Source: Geosiphon pyriformis
Taxonomy: Eukaryota > Glomeromycota > Glomeromycetes > Archaeosporales > Geosiphonaceae
DNA: 64,000 nucleotides
NCBI GenBank assembly: GCA_016748015.1
Contig: JAAOMT010000348.1
Coordinates: 37,171 to 101,170, forward strand
Direction: 5' to 3'
The notes beneath the pieces were generated by a model. That model saw only the letters and a list, made by a program, of their open reading frames with translations, was not told the origin of the DNA and searched no databases. Position 1 is the stretch's first letter, and each line of letters starts with the position of its first letter. Positions 43,814-57,609 of the stretch are shown piece after piece. Position numbers and translations under genes: made by a program.

Positions 43814-46800
43814 ATGATTAAGGAATTGTCTAATAGAAAAACTGCTGGCTTGTTTAGTATTTCTAATAAGTTTTGAAAGCATAATAATATACAGATTCTG
43901 GATGGTTTATTAAATATTCTTAATGTATACTTAATAGGGAATGTAGTATTTGTATATTAGAAACATGCTTGAGTTTCTATAATACTGAAGCCATATGACT
44001 AAAAAAAAACTTTTACTAATACCAGACTAATAGTATTAATTAAAACAGTCTGAAAAATTTTATCTAAGATTCTATTGGACAAAATCTCTTTGGCTTATTG
44101 TAAGTTTGATGTTTTGTATAATAATAACTTCTCAGTTCTGAAGAATATATCTACATAAATTCTGATTTTTGCTATTGGTTCAATTATTAAGGATGTATTA
44201 AAAAAAATAGAAAGCTATGGCTGGTTTTTTAGAACATAAAAAAAGCATATAATTCTATTAAATGGTTTCACTTGTGAAACAGTTTGATTAGAATTAAAAT
44301 GTATTTCTATTTTATTGAGTTTTTTGGAAGTATATACAATGATTAAATCAATTAGATAATAATAAATTTTAGGCTTACAAATAATTATGTTGTTTATGAT
44401 GATCTGAATCAAAGAAAAATGTTTTTACTACTATTGTAGAAGATCTTTTATGATCCTTTACTTTGCAAAATTAAGAAAAATAATAGATTATATAGATACA
44501 GATTGAATTTTAGGTTTTTTTATAAAGTCTGACAAGCAGAATCTCAAAGGTGACAAGACATCTTTTCTGGCAGCTGGGGCTTTTATGGACAACACAATTT
44601 GGATTAGAAATAGTATGTTTACTACTCAAAACATTTTAAACATAGCAAGTAAATTTTTTCAGATTAATAATATTTTGATTAATACAAACAAAACAGTTGT
44701 CATACCCATTAATTGAAAAGTAGAAAACTTTCAACTATTAGTTAGTAAATTCAATATTTTAATCACAAAGAAAAATGAATCTTATAGATACTTGGGCATT
44801 TTTTTGTTTATGAATGGTCTCTTTAAACCTAGTATTATTAAAGCTTATTCAAATGTTAAGTTTTTTACAAATCTGGTTTTAAAGAAAACTGTATTGAATA
44901 AGCAATTTTTGTACCTAGTGTCTGTAGTATTTCAGCTTATTATTAGTTATAGAGTACAGTTTAGTTATATTTTAATAAGTGTATATGAAAAATAAGACAG
45001 ATTGTTTAAAAAAGAGCTAAAGCTCAAAACCAACCTATCTAAAGATATTTCAAATAAAACCATCTCTTATCCTAAGTTGTATGGTCTCAAATTTTTTGGG
45101 CAGATATAAGTTAAATATTTACTAATTAGTTTGGTTAATTTCACCAACTTGGGGGATATTCTTGGTAATTTGTTTGAAAACAAGGCCATAAATCTGTAGG
45201 CTGTTAGCTGAATGCCTTAGCAGCTCTTAAGCTTTCTGATCAAATTGTCAATTAATTTCATTAATTGCTTTCTGGCCAACATAACTAACACATTGACATT
45301 ATATGAATTATTTTTAATCAATAATATACTTAATGTTTTTTGGGCTGGTAGTAGTGTTTTTGTTGCAAATATCTTAGATATAGACTGGTACTTAGATGTA
45401 ATAAGCTTACTAAAAAGATTTGGCATTGTTTTTATGAATTAATTGTTGGATTATTATAACATGTGTTTTACATAAAACACATTTTACAGATAGAAAAGAT
45501 TGAATTTTAGGGACCATGTTTCTGATTGATTTATTTTATTGGTCTCATTTATTAAGAATGATGGTTTGGCTGATGGTAGTGTTTTGGTTTATTGTTCTGC
45601 TCTTAATAAATACTTATACAATCTAGAATTTATTAATAAGTGTCTTATTAAAAATAAGTTTGGTAAAATAAGTGTTTATACAGATAAATTAATTTGGGGT
45701 TTGAAATTTTTAAGTGCTTATAGTAATGCCACTACTTACTTTTTGAATGTTGATTTGAGTATAAAAGTTAAGATCTATAATTTGCTTACTTTAATTCTGG
45801 CAAAACTGCAGATCATTGTTCTTATTTTAGACTGCATTCCAGTTTTAAGCTCAATGATATTGTTTACAGATAGTTAGGCATTTTTGAATATGTGTGCTTT
45901 AATTAATAATTGTGTTGTTTTCAATTTTCATGAAAAATGCTGAATTGAGAAAGAACACATTCATTTTACTATTGCTTTTAAAAACTTGTTAATTTGTTAG
46001 AAAAAAGTCAAAAAACATTCTGGAATTGTTGATAATGAGTGTGCTGACTTTTTTGCTAGTGCCACCAAGTTTAAGTTTGTGTTGCCTGTTAAAATACTGC
46101 ATTGTTTTCTTGCTATTAAAGACAAATCTGTTTCTAGAAATACTTGTTACTTTGTAAGATATTTGTTTGAGACTGTTGGTTTTGTTGATTGAGAATTCAA
46201 GTATGTAAGTAATATTGTAAATGTAAATTTTGGTAAATTACTGAATATGTATTAGACTTTTTACATTTAACAACCTGATAGTAGAATTTATTCTGGTTTT
46301 TTAAGCTCTGCCTTTGCAATACTAAGATCTTATTTTATAAAGACTCTACATTATTGACTGCCTACAGCCAAGAAAAAAAGACTATATAGTTTGAGCTATC
46401 TTAGCATATTGTGTATCTGGTGTGAATTAATTAAGAATTCTGATTATATATTTTGTATATAGAAAACATTAATATTAAAAAAAAGTTAATTTCTGATATG
46501 ATTAAAGCTTGGACAAATTTGCTAGACATTGGTAATACTGGCTGTACAATGATTTGATTATTGTATAAGGCTGAATTTTCTGGTTGCTTGTATATAGCTT
46601 TGGCCAAAAGTTTTGTGATGAAAGAGTGAGTAATTAATATAGTAAGTTTGTTAGGTTTTGAGTCTAATAGGAGTTTGATAGTTATCAATTTGGTCTGAAA
46701 TTTTACTAAAGATTATAGATTTGCTATCTAAATGCTAACTACCAAATTAAAAATACATTACAAGAAACAGAGTTTTTATTAAGAAATAGATCCATAATTC

Positions 46801-47105
46801 CAGTTGTTTCTGGTTTGGTATCTCTGTGATCTCATAAGATGATTTGTAATTTGGCATCAAGTTAGATACTTATGTTTGTTTTAGTTTGTATTCTGGTTTG
46901 GCAAATATGTATTTTAATTTTTTGTATAATTTCTCTATAATAAATGATTTAAGTGTATAATGTTATTTTAATTGGTTTAAGTAACTAGTCATGTATAAAA
47001 AAAGCATAAATTATATTTAATTTAGAATTTTGTTTGATTTTATGTACTTAGATAATGATTGGGCTAAATTTGTAAAACTTTAATAATAAAAAAATTACTA
47101 TTTAA

Positions 47106-47514
47106 AAAAAATATAAAAAATTTTTTTTATTTAATATATAATATAAATTAGTCAATTATATGTTAAAAATAGTAAATAACTTAAACTAAAAATTTTAAAA
47201 ATATTAAAATATAAAAATATTAAAAAATAATAATAATTCAAAAAAATTATAAAAATAATTAAAAATATTAAAAAAAATATTAAAATATTTAGTTTTTTTT
47301 GTTAAAATAATTATTTTTTAATTAAATAATTATTTATAATAAATATATTAATTAAAATTATTAAATATATAAATTTAATTTATTAAATTACTTATTTATT
47401 TTTAATATTTTGTTTAATAAAAGCAATTAATATTTAAAAAATCTAATATATTAAAACAATAGTTTTTAATTATTAATAAAATACAAAAAATCATCAAATT
47501 TTGTTAAATTTTTT
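47106..47514. other. AT-rich tract between LINE-1 and LINE-2
   Basis: Almost pure A+T with AAATATT and TTAAAT runs. No coding frame and no clear repeat unit. It could be LINE tail plus decayed older sequence. Confidence 0.5.
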
Positions 47515-48780
47515 CTTTAAAATCTTAAAAAAACTTCTTTTTCTCTTATATTCACAAATCCTTAAAAAGCACTTTTCTAAAAAAGAAGTTTTTTTTATTT
47601 TTTTCTTGTTAGTATCTCACAATTTCTCTTTTTAATAATCTCTTTTTCGTGAACTTGGAGACTGCTTCTAATAGCAACATGTCTAAAAAGAAGACATCAA
47701 AGAATGTTTTTCATGGTCCTACAGATGGCTTTTTCTCATAGAAAAAAAAAGTTGCACTTGGGAATATCAAACACTTGAGTGACAAAAAAAATATCTCTCT
47801 GAACAAGTCTGAGCTTGGTGACAATATGTTTTCTGATGTAAATAGTCTGTTTAGTGATAAAAAAGATGCTAATATGACTGGTATTAATGTTGGGTTTCTT
47901 CTGGATTTGGCTGTCAACACTTTTAAATTAAAGCATGTCAATACTAGTGCCATTTTTGGTTCTCTTAATTTTGTTATGAATGATGATGAAGAAGTTTCTT
48001 TTTCTTCTCAGCTCCCAATTTTCCTAAATAAAAAATGAATTGACCCAAAAATTATTAAGACTCAGATGAATTTTGCTGTTAAAAAATCATTTGCTTTGGA
48101 CATCAATCTTTCAGCAATGGAAGACAATTTAGCAACAATGAAAACTCAAATCATCAGAAAATTATTTTTATTAGTCAATGGTTTTGGAAGGACCACTACC
48201 CTCTTAAAATTTGAGAAAATTATTAGATCTATCTTTACTTCAAAAAAAGCATGAAAATGGCTATGTTATTGGTCAGAGAGAAAGGAATCAATGTAAACAG
48301 TGATCTTAAAAGACAAGAAATAAGGTCAGATTGGGCTGTGGTAATCAAGAAAATTCCCATAGATACACTTAAAAATATGATTATTGCCACAGTATCCAAA
48401 TTTGGAGAAATTAAGTCAATCAAAATTTAATTAATTGAGATGTGGCAAAAGACTGTGGTGAAATTTGCTAAATTGGACCAAACTAATGTGTTGGCCTCTA
48501 AGTGGTCATTCCTAATTGGTAAGGATTCTGTGTGTGTAGCCAAAGCAGTGAGAGATCATGAAATTTGGGCATTTAGAGATTGGTTCAGAGCACTTTTGTT
48601 TACTTTGCCAGTAGGAACAATAACACATAATTTTGGGACTCTTTTGAAAAGAGCTGGTGAAAAAACTTGCATCATAAACAGATCTATAGAAACTAGTAAT
48701 AGAATTCACTATGCTGTGGTTGGTTTTGATTCTAATAATGATCTGGAATCTGCTTTTTGCATGAAACCAATTTTTGGTGG

Positions 48781-49763
48781 TGTTACTGGAGGTTTTTGGT
48801 CTTTTTTTTTAATGGTTGTTGATACTTGTTTGCTGTAAATTCACGTTTTCTGGATGTAGTTGAACCTCTAGTAACTGAATTTATCTTCAAATTATCTCCT
48901 ATAATTTGAACTGCTGGACTTATGAGTGGAATGACCAATTCTATGCCAGTTACTTTATGTAGTTACATTGTAGTAAACGTCAACTCTTTCCCAGAAATTG
49001 CTCATCTGGAAGCTCACAAAAAAATGTAGTTACTTTGCTGTGAAAGTCAACTCTTCTACAAAAATCTTGTCTGTAAGCTACCCTAATAATTATAGTAAGA
49101 AAATAAAAGAAAATAAAAGAAAAGTAAAAGAAATAGAATTCTGTCAAGGGAAACATTTTCTATCCAGGCCTGAAGTTACTAACAATTTTACTGAAATTGG
49201 TAGCTAATCAATTTCAAAACGTTAGTTGAGTTTTTTTTTGGAATTTTCAGGTGCAATAATTAAGAAAGTTGACTTTTTGAATTATTTGATTTTTATTTCA
49301 TTTTTGTAAGAACAATTCTAATTAATAAGTCTCAAATAAGATATCTAAAGGTAAAGAATACATTTTCTTGAAAAAAAAGGCTCTTCTTTTATACAATTTG
49401 TTGTAGTACTAGTCTATGAACTTGAACTATTTTCTTTACTATGGTTTTGACAAACTAAAGATATCTTTCGGTAAACTTACAAGTTATTTTTATGAACTAT
49501 TGAATATTTCAGTGAACTATTAATTATTTCAGCGAATTTCTACAAATTTCGGCAAACTCTTGAATGTTAAATGGTTTGGGGTATTGTGTAATTTGATCAT
49601 TTTACTTTCTATAGTACAAATTAGGTTATTAATTGATTGATAATATTCGATAATTTGATTAAATAATAAGTGATAATTTGAATGATAATATATGCTAATT
49701 TAATAGTAGAAATTATAAGGGTAATATTATGTTAATTAATATCTCAAGTTTTGGTTGGTAATA
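48781..49763 (-). repeat. Gy2-c 3' LTR
   Basis: A 983-bp LTR, TGTTACTGGAGG to GGTAATA on the plus strand (CA end changed to TA). The polypurine tract (minus strand CTTGAGAAAGAGGTTA) adjoins at 49764-49779. Confidence 0.92.
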
Positions 49764-50451
49764 TAACCTCTTTCTCAAGATTGAGCTCCATTGAATTCCA
49801 AGTACTGTTTGCACATTCTAGATAGTAATCCAAAATTACTGAAAAAATTTGGTCTGAAAATTGTTGAAATTTCAGTTCTGTGAGTTTCCCAATGTATTGG
49901 ATCTTTAGTGATTGTAAACTTGGGTTTTGTAGGACATTTTTACAGGTGTGAAATAAGTTATAAAGTCTAAGAGCTGCTCTAAGTTTGTAGCAACTGTTTG
50001 TTGGTCCAGCCGTTGTCTTAAATTCATTGTAGAGTTGTTTCTAAATGGCTTTTTTTGTAAGATTGGCTGTTGTGAGTTCTAGTTTTTGTTTATGCAGTGT
50101 TTTTCCAATGTGAAAATATCTATAGATTGGAGGGTATTTATTGTTTTCTTCATTAAAACACTGTTAAAGTTTTTGTTAAATTGTGGCATTTGGTAGAATG
50201 TCAATAGGTGAGAGCAACAAATTTTCTCTCAAGGCAAGCTTCAAAAGTTCTGGTAGGTAAATTCCAGAATAACTTCTAGTGTTTTTTTTATAAGAGTGAT
50301 AATTTCGTGATTTTGGGAATAAGGTTGTGGCTGTTTCTGTTTGAATATAATTAATATGTTTTCTTGTAATAGTAATAGATAATTCAGGTATTGTTTTTAA
50401 AGTTAACATTAGTTTTTGGGATAATTGTTGAATGTTTTGTGAAATAGTCAT
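49744..50451 (-). pseudogene. Gy2-c ORF3, unknown protein
   Basis: 236 codons in a constant frame from ATG 50451 (MTISQNIQQLSQKLMLTLK) to TGA 49744-49746, within the LTR. Internal stops follow NATI and QKL and occur at one further site. It matches Gy2-b ORF3 throughout (YSGIYLPELLKLALREN, YPPIYRYFHIGKTLH, IGKLTELKFQQFSDQI). That no indel has changed the frame in this otherwise decayed element shows it was a coding region at insertion. Confidence 0.72.
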
Positions 50452-50570
50452 TATAATGATTTTTAAGAAACTAAAAATTTTCCTAAGTGAAATTATTTTT
50501 GGATATGTGGATTTTTATGTTATTTTTGTAGGATTGTTTCTGAATTTTTATAGGAAAATAACTGTAGTAA

Positions 50571-53500
50571 TTAAGTGTTTAAGTTGGGAGGTTGTTCAAT
50601 AATAACTATTGGTTCCAAATTTCAGGAAATATCTTTAGGATTAATTAAAGGAGAATATGTACCAATTTGTGGGATTAATGGTTCAGGATGTGTTCTGGAG
50701 TGATAATGTTTCAATTGATCTCTATGTGCAACTTTTGTTAGTATTTTCCCATCAAGTCTTAACTTATATAATCCATTTCCTAAAATTTTGTGAACAAAGA
50801 ATAGTCCATCCAATTTATGTTCAAATTTTCTACTCTATTGTTTTTCAGCCTTAGTTTGATGTAAAAAAACTTTATTTCCAACTTTAAATTCGTTTGTAAC
50901 TGGTGGTAGTTTGTTGTCATGTCTTTTTTTTTATTGGGCTTGTGAATTTTTAATGTAGGTGGCTGCTATACGTCTTTTTTTTTCTAAAGTACTAAGAAGA
51001 ATATAAGCTCTTTGCTGAAGTGTTTCTTGTAAGTTTTCTTCTGTGATTGGTTGTACTAGATATGTTTTCACTGTGAATTCAATTGGTAATTTTGCTGTTC
51101 TTCCATAAGTAAGGTCAAATAGTATGTGTTTTGTTGTATCTTGTTTTAGTGTTCTATATGCTAGTAACACTGATAAAATAAAGATATCCCATTCTTGCTC
51201 AAAATCTGTTGAAATTTTGGCTAGTGATTCACACAATGTTCTGTTAAAATGTTCTATTAATCTATTTGTCTGTGGATGGTAAGGCGAAGATAAAGGTCTT
51301 TTGATATTAAATTATTTACAAATTTCTTGTATCAGGTTGTTCACAAAATGTGTTCCCTGATCGAATAAAAGTTCAATTGGGCATCCATGTTTACAAATAA
51401 TATTTTCATAGATAAAATTTGCTACTGATTTTGCATCTGCTCATTGAATAGCTCTGAGTTCAGGCCATTTGGTAAGATAATCTATTACTACTGCTATGTA
51501 TTAGTTTCCTTGCATGGTGATAGGTAGCAGTCCAACTAAATTGATACCAACTCGATCAAAAGATTGTCCAACTTTGATTGGATTTAAAGGTTCAGTAAAG
51601 TGTGTTTCTCCTCTTCTTTGACAACTATCACAAGATTCAACATATTGATGTATGTCTCTTTTCATTCAGGGCCAAAAATAGTATTCTAGTATTCTAGTAT
51701 TCTTTGGGTGGTGCTGTCTTTTCCAAAGTGTGCTGATGAAGGATCTGAGTGTATATTGTATAATATAGTCTCTTTTTTGTGTTTTTATATTAATCTGAGT
51801 AGTTTGTTTGTGTTTTTGAAATTTCAATGATAAATAATGTTGTTGTATAGAAAATATTGTCTGGCTTGTTGTTGTAATCAATGGTTTTCATCTGAAGACC
51901 AATCTGTTGGGATTGTTAATGTCTTCAAATATTGTTTAAGATTGTTGTAGTCTTTTGAATTCATTGTTTGTTGGTTGTTAGATTTGAGTGTTGATTTGTG
52001 TTTTCTAATTTTGTCTCATTCTGGAGAGACAGTCAACATTGGTGTGGAGTTTTTCTGGTTTGTGATGTACTACATATCAGTAGTTTGCTAAAAATCCTGT
52101 CTATTTGGTTTGTTTTGCATTCAACTTCATGTTTTTGTTTTGTAACCATTTGAGTCCAATATTATCAGTGATAATATCGAATTTCTTAGGTTTGAAATAA
52201 AGGTCAAAGTGGTGTAAGACCCATATTACTGCTGTGATCTCTAATTCTGTTGTTGGGTAGTTTTTCTCTGCTGGTTTTAATGTTCTACTTGCATAAACAA
52301 TTACTTGTTCATTGCTATTGTCATTTATTTGTGATAAAATGGCATCAAAGGCAGTATAAGAGACATCTGTGGCTAATCAGAATCGGTTGCTAAAGTCTAG
52401 GTAGGTAAGAATTGGAGCTGTAGTGAGCTTTTTTTTGAGTATTTTGAAGGTGTTTTGGTATTCCATCCATTTGTATTTGGTGTTTTTAGTGTTGAGCTGG
52501 TTAAGGGGTTTTGCTATTTCCGAAAATCCTTTGATGAATTTCTGATAATAAGAAGCTAATCCAACAAATTCTCTTAGTTCTGTGGTATTTTGTGGAACTT
52601 TGAAATTCTTAACAGCGCTGATTTTTTCTGGGTCTGGTTTGACTCCTTCTTCTCTAACTATGTGACCAAGAAAGGCCAAGCTTGTTTTTCCAAAATGACA
52701 TTTTTCGATGTTTAATTTTAATCTTGCTTTACGTAATCATTGAAAAACTTCTTACAGGTGAATTAGATGAAGTTCGAAAGATAGAAAATAAATGTCAGTG
52801 TTATTAAGATAGACAACTACTGATTTCCAAAAGAGTCTAGTGTATACAACATCCATGAGTCTTTGGAATGTTGCTGGCACATTGCATAATCTAAAGGGCA
52901 TTACATTGAATTTGTAGTTTTCTCATTGTGTTGTAAATGCTGTTTTAGGGCAATTCTTGAGATCCATGGCAACTTACCAGTATCCACTTTCTAAATCTAA
53001 TGTTGAAAAGTATTTGGATTTTCCAAGTGCATCTAACATATCATTGATTCAGAGAAGGGGGTAGGCATCTTCAATTGTGACATTGTTCAGTTGTTGATAA
53101 TTAACACAAAATCGGATTTTTCCATTTTTCTTTTTAACAAGTACTACTGATGAAGCCCATAAGCTCATTAATGGTTGGATGAGCCCATTGTTGAGTATTT
53201 TTTGAACTTCTTCTCGAATAAATTGGTGGCTTTCTGGGGCAACTCAGTATGCTTGTTGTCATCTAGGTTTAGCATTTCCTGTATAGATTTGATGTTGAAC
53301 CAAATCAGTTCTTTCTAAATCAATGATGTTTTCAGCAAATATGTCTGTATGTTCTGCAATTAACTCCTTGAGCTGATTCTGTTGTTGGGGCTTTAGTTGT
53401 CCCATGTTAATTTGGAATAACTTTCCAATAACAATGTGATAGTTTTCAGAGCTGGGTTTTGAATTGAATTTTGGGAGAGAATGTCTAATAATTTCCGAAA

Positions 53501-56500
53501 AATTCAAAACTGTTTGAAGTAATTCTTGTTAAAAGATTTTGCTATGAATAATTCCAATTTCCAAATTATTTAGTAAAATGATGGGGTGATGATTGAGGTT
53601 GTAAAAAGTAATTCGGACTTTTTTTATTCCTTTTGGAATATAAATGTTTAGAATTGAGATGCCATGTTTCGTGCAAATTTGTTTATTGGCTTCGAAGATT
53701 TGTTGAGTAGTGGTAAGTTTTCCACAGGTATAAATTTTGTGATGTTTTCCAAAGGGTGAAATGGTTATTGGTTGTAGAAGTCTGAAAATCTGGTGAGATT
53801 CATTCTGTGTATTGAAGGCTATATTAACTGAAACCATAAATCGTCCAGTTGAACCAAAACCTTGGGTTTTTCTCTCATTTTTCCCTAATTGTTCTCTTTG
53901 AATAACTAATTGCAAACCCGAAATGTTGATTAAGGGTAAATAAATAGCTTGAGCAATCTTTTCAGTGTGTTTAATCTTGAATGGTTTGTCAGTTTCATTT
54001 TGAAGCATTACTGTAATATCTCTAGTGTATCCAGCATCAATAATTCCTCCTCTTATGTTGATTCCTTTGCTTGCTAGGGAAAATTGGGAGGCAATTTGCA
54101 ATATCATTCTTGGTGGGATTTTAAGGGCAATTTTTAGATTAATTCTCATAAGGGATTTTGGTTGAAGAATGAGGGTATCTTTTTCTGAATATCTTAAATC
54201 ATATCTAGCATCAATTTTGTGGGCTTTCTCAGGCTTGATTCCTTGTCCTTTATTGTTGAAGTATTTGAGTGTTATAGCAGGTTGATTTTCGGCAAGATAA
54301 ATAAGAGTTACTGGGACTTTTTCATCCTGTATTCTAAATTTGATTTTGTGCTGGTCATCTTTAATTGGTAGTGAGATGCTAAGAGCATAGCATTCAGGAC
54401 ACCACTGTTTATCACAAGGCATAATGTATTCTTCACATAGCCTAATGTTTATTTGCTCTAATTATTGAATTTGAGCTTCTTGGGTTGGGTAGATGTGACT
54501 TGCAATTTGGTGGTAAACTTCTATTTTATCTTCGTAATCAAATTCAGCTAATTCTATGATGTATTTAATGTATTCTGTTTCCTTCATTTGATGGACATCT
54601 TCTTTGGTAGCTTTATTAATTAATGCCATTACTAGGTCGAAAATCATCTCAGCATCATAGAAGTAGTGATAAAATTTGTTAAGAGCACTGTTATATGCTG
54701 CATCAAAGAATGTTCCTCTTTTGACTTTTTTTGAAATTGATAAAGCATATTGGCAGGTTTGATTGCAGACTCCTCCTCTCATTGCTACATTAATTCAATT
54801 GTATTCTTCTGGTAGCATATCTCCACAAGTCAAACAAAGAGTGTTGTCTTATTTTCCACTTTTTTTTATTAGATGGCCCTATCGTTCTCTGTGGCAAGCC
54901 TTGTAGTAATAACAAGTATGATTTTCATATTCTTCTTCAGGTAAAATGCAGGCTCCCATTAATGAAAATTTTTTGTTATAATCTCTGCATTTAAGTGGAA
55001 TGTAGAGTAATTGTTTTCGTGGTTCTGGTGTAGAATATCTAACTTTCTTCCATCCTCTTGATTTTTCAAAGATTTCTTGTTCTGTTTTCTCAGCCCAATT
55101 GGATGTTGATCCAAGAGCCATGTAGATTTCAGTAAGTGGCATTTCTTTCTCTTCTTCAAATTCAAGTACTGGAACTTTTTCTGATTGTTTATTGAAAGTT
55201 CTACACGTAGCAGATACTATGATGTGTTGTCCTTGATATGAAATTTTTAATTCTTGAATTTCCCAATCTAAATTTGCATTGGTCTTGAGAAACCAATCAT
55301 TTTTGATGAGAGCTTGGTATTGGGGTGCATCCATGACTAGAACTTTAACTGGAATAGTGATTCCATCAATGGTGAATAGAAAATTATCAATTTTTCTTAC
55401 TGGTGTCTTCTTCATACTATCTGCTGTAATGATAACAGTTTGAGCTGGTTTGTCAACAGTTTGTTGAAGCTGTTGTATTAATTGGTAGATAATAATACTT
55501 CCAGCAGATTCATTGTCTAATATTAAGCGAATTGGTTTTCCTTCTACATCAGCTTCAGTATACATTGCTGTAATAGCTTTTTGTTTGTTAACTGCTACAT
55601 TGCTGAGTAGAGATGGTAATTCATTGGCTTCAAATTCGAATGGAAAGATGTCTGAAAGATTGGTGTTCTGGGCAATTCTGGCTGGTGAGATAGTATTGTT
55701 GGAAGAGTTTTGTCTTGGTGCTGCAGTTTTACTTTCAAAAAGTGCAGTTTGCTGAAAATTTGATTTCTCTGGTATTGTAAGATAACTGGGTTGAGTGTGA
55801 TAGGGTGTGGGTCTATGTTGATTCGAATTTTGAGTGGTTAATTGGTTGTTGAAATTAAATCTGTTGTTGTTTGTTTAAAAACGGTTTTGTGGTGTAAATT
55901 GATTATGTTGAATCAATTTTCTAGCTGGCACTTGATATTGTGGTGTAGATGGTTGTTGATACTGTTGTTGGATTGGTTGTGGAGCAGATTAATAATAGTG
56001 GTTTGAATATTGTGGCCTTGGTAAATATTGAGCTAGTAGTAATAGATAATATAATTGTTGTAATTGAAAATAATGTTGATTATTCCTCTGTTGTTGGTCT
56101 TGTTGCAATTTTCTACAATTGTATTTCCAGTGTCTTGGAATTCCACAATAATGACAATTTTGGATTTGGTTGTTGGATGGTGGTCCGAAGTTATTTTGAT
56201 TGTGTCATTGTGGGGGTTGGTATCTTTGTGGTTGTTGTGATTGCTGTGGCTGTTGTTGTTGTTGTTGGTTGGTAAAGTAGTTTTCAACTTTTTTGGTTAA
56301 TTGGTCAATCTTTTCTTCAACTGCTGAGCTGGTTTCTCCAATAACCAGATTAACAAATTTGGTATGGTTGGCTTCTTCCATGGCCATTTCATAGTTTTTT
56401 GCCTGTTGAATAACAGTGGCTAAATCTTCTGGTGCATGTGGGCAAACTTTCTTGATAAGTTTGTCTTTTAGTCCAACAATGAATTGATCCAAAATTTGTG

Positions 56501-57563
56501 CATTGGAGTAGTATTCATTTGTTTTCAATTGGTGAATCCTTCTAAGCAGTTTGTTGAATTTCCCAAGATAGGTTATAACTGATTCACTTGGTTCTTGCTT
56601 AATATTTTGGAACCAATTTCGAAGGGTAATGGAAGTGTTATTGTTAGTAAACTGTTCTAGGAAAGCAGTTTTAAATGCTTCCCAGTTTTCTGGTGAGGCT
56701 TCCAAGTTTTCAAACTATTCGCCAGCTGTTCCTTGTAAGAAATATGAAATTGCTTTTAACATTCTGACAGCATTCCAACCATTTGTATCTCCTGCTTTTG
56801 AGACTTTGTCAAGCCATTCTTGAGGACTGGTTTTGCTGTCTTCTCCTGTGAACTCAGGGATTTTTGTGATATATGTGGAGGCCATTTCTTTTTTGTTTTC
56901 TGAGTCTTCTGTTTCTTGTTCTGATTCAGTCTTTTCACTTTAATTTTCTGCTAAGTAGTCAATAAGGTTTGTGCTGGTTAATATTGGTTCCTGTTGTTGA
57001 ATAGGGCTTTTGGGTGACTGAAAATCTTCTATTCTTAAAAACCAAATAAGTGGTAAGCTTGGTGTTTGTGGTTGAGCAAGTAAAGTGGAAAATGGTGTGA
57101 TTGAGAGTGGTAATTTAAAGCTGGTTCTTTGTTCTGGAGTTTGTAAATGTTTGGTAGTGGTTTTAGGTGTATTGGGAGTAGTTCTGAGTTTTTGTTTCCT
57201 TTTTTCTTTTCCTTCTTCTGTTTCCGATTCAAAACTAAAAGAAAATTTCTGTTCTACTGGATAATTCACTTCACAATACTGAATGATATTGAAGTTGAGT
57301 TCTTGGAAGTATGTTTTAAGTATTTGACTGTTAAAATCCTGAGTGTTTAGACGAGAGTAATGTATTAAGCTTTCATATAAGTTGTGTCTAACTTCTGAAA
57401 TGTTGTAGTTTCTAAGAAAATAATTGTTAATGTAATTTTCAATGTACTAATAAAGTGTTTTTTTGAATGTTTCAATTCCATCTGAGATGTTAAATCTCTG
57501 CTTACAGTGGGTGTAGATTGACTGATAATACTCTAGAGTTCTTGAATCTGTTTGAGTCGCCAC
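50571..57563 (-). pseudogene. Gy2-c gag-pol
   Basis: Same order as Gy2-b, from GTG 57563 (VATQTDSRTLEYYQ) to TAA 50571-50573 (PNLNT). Gag: zinc knuckle CHYCGIPRHWKYNC at 56115-56156, intact. Protease: LILDNESAGSIII, DNE at 55509-55517. Cys-rich module about 54390-55000, with some Cys now Tyr (CRDYNKK, CYYYKAC). dUTPase 53830-54275: IDARYDLRY, RGGIIDAGYTRDI, RKTQGFGSTGR. RT: YLNN at 52800-52811. RNase H: LATDVSYTAFDAILSQ. Integrase about 50650-51770, keeping FEQEWDIF and KLRLDGKILTKV. Frameshifts lie near 52000 and at 51679-51708. Confidence 0.85.
51679..51708 (-). repeat. 10-bp tandem duplication in the Gy2-c integrase
   Basis: The 10-bp unit AGTATTCTAG is repeated head to tail, three near-copies against two in Gy2-b at 36828-36840. 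It shifts the frame at the start of the integrase zinc domain. Confidence 0.8.
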
Positions 57564-57609
57564 TTTTAAAGTTGTTGTCACTGTATTATTTTTGTAGAAA
57601 AGTACCAAA

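Larger units (their letters stand above)
32415..46950 (+). pseudogene. LINE-1 ORF2 (endonuclease, RT, RNase H), split by Gy2-b
   Basis: It starts at ATG 32415 (MYNV). The endonuclease part includes SAKQKDIV, SGDFNKN near 32830 and TDYKAVLVLV near 33055, in the EEP (APE-like) family. RT is split at 33927/43818. AFMDNTIWI near 44585 is the FxDD site with Asp changed to Asn. RNase H shows LFTDS near 45865 and HSGIVDNECADFFA near 46020. The terminal finger near 46400 (CIWC) is decayed. ORF2 would nick target DNA and copy LINE RNA onto it. The C-terminal end is poorly defined and many stops are present. Confidence 0.8.
29440..47105 (+). mobile_element. LINE-1, full-length LINE with two nested LTR insertions
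   Basis: A 5' UTR (from about 29440, matching 47515 onward in LINE-2), ORF1, ORF2, a 3' UTR near 46960-47085 and a (TAA)-like tail. Removing the solo LTR (29658-30638) and Gy2-b (33928-43813) leaves about 6.8 kb. The combination of endonuclease, RT, RNase H and terminal Cys/His finger fits the Tad/I-like LINEs of fungi. All frames are disrupted. Confidence 0.85.

Noticed and set aside
55949-56275. 108-codon Val-rich plus-strand frame that could suggest a membrane protein
   Set aside because: It is antisense to CAA/AAC-rich gag repeats, which read as Val/Ile on the other strand; Gy2-b shows a similar antisense artefact.
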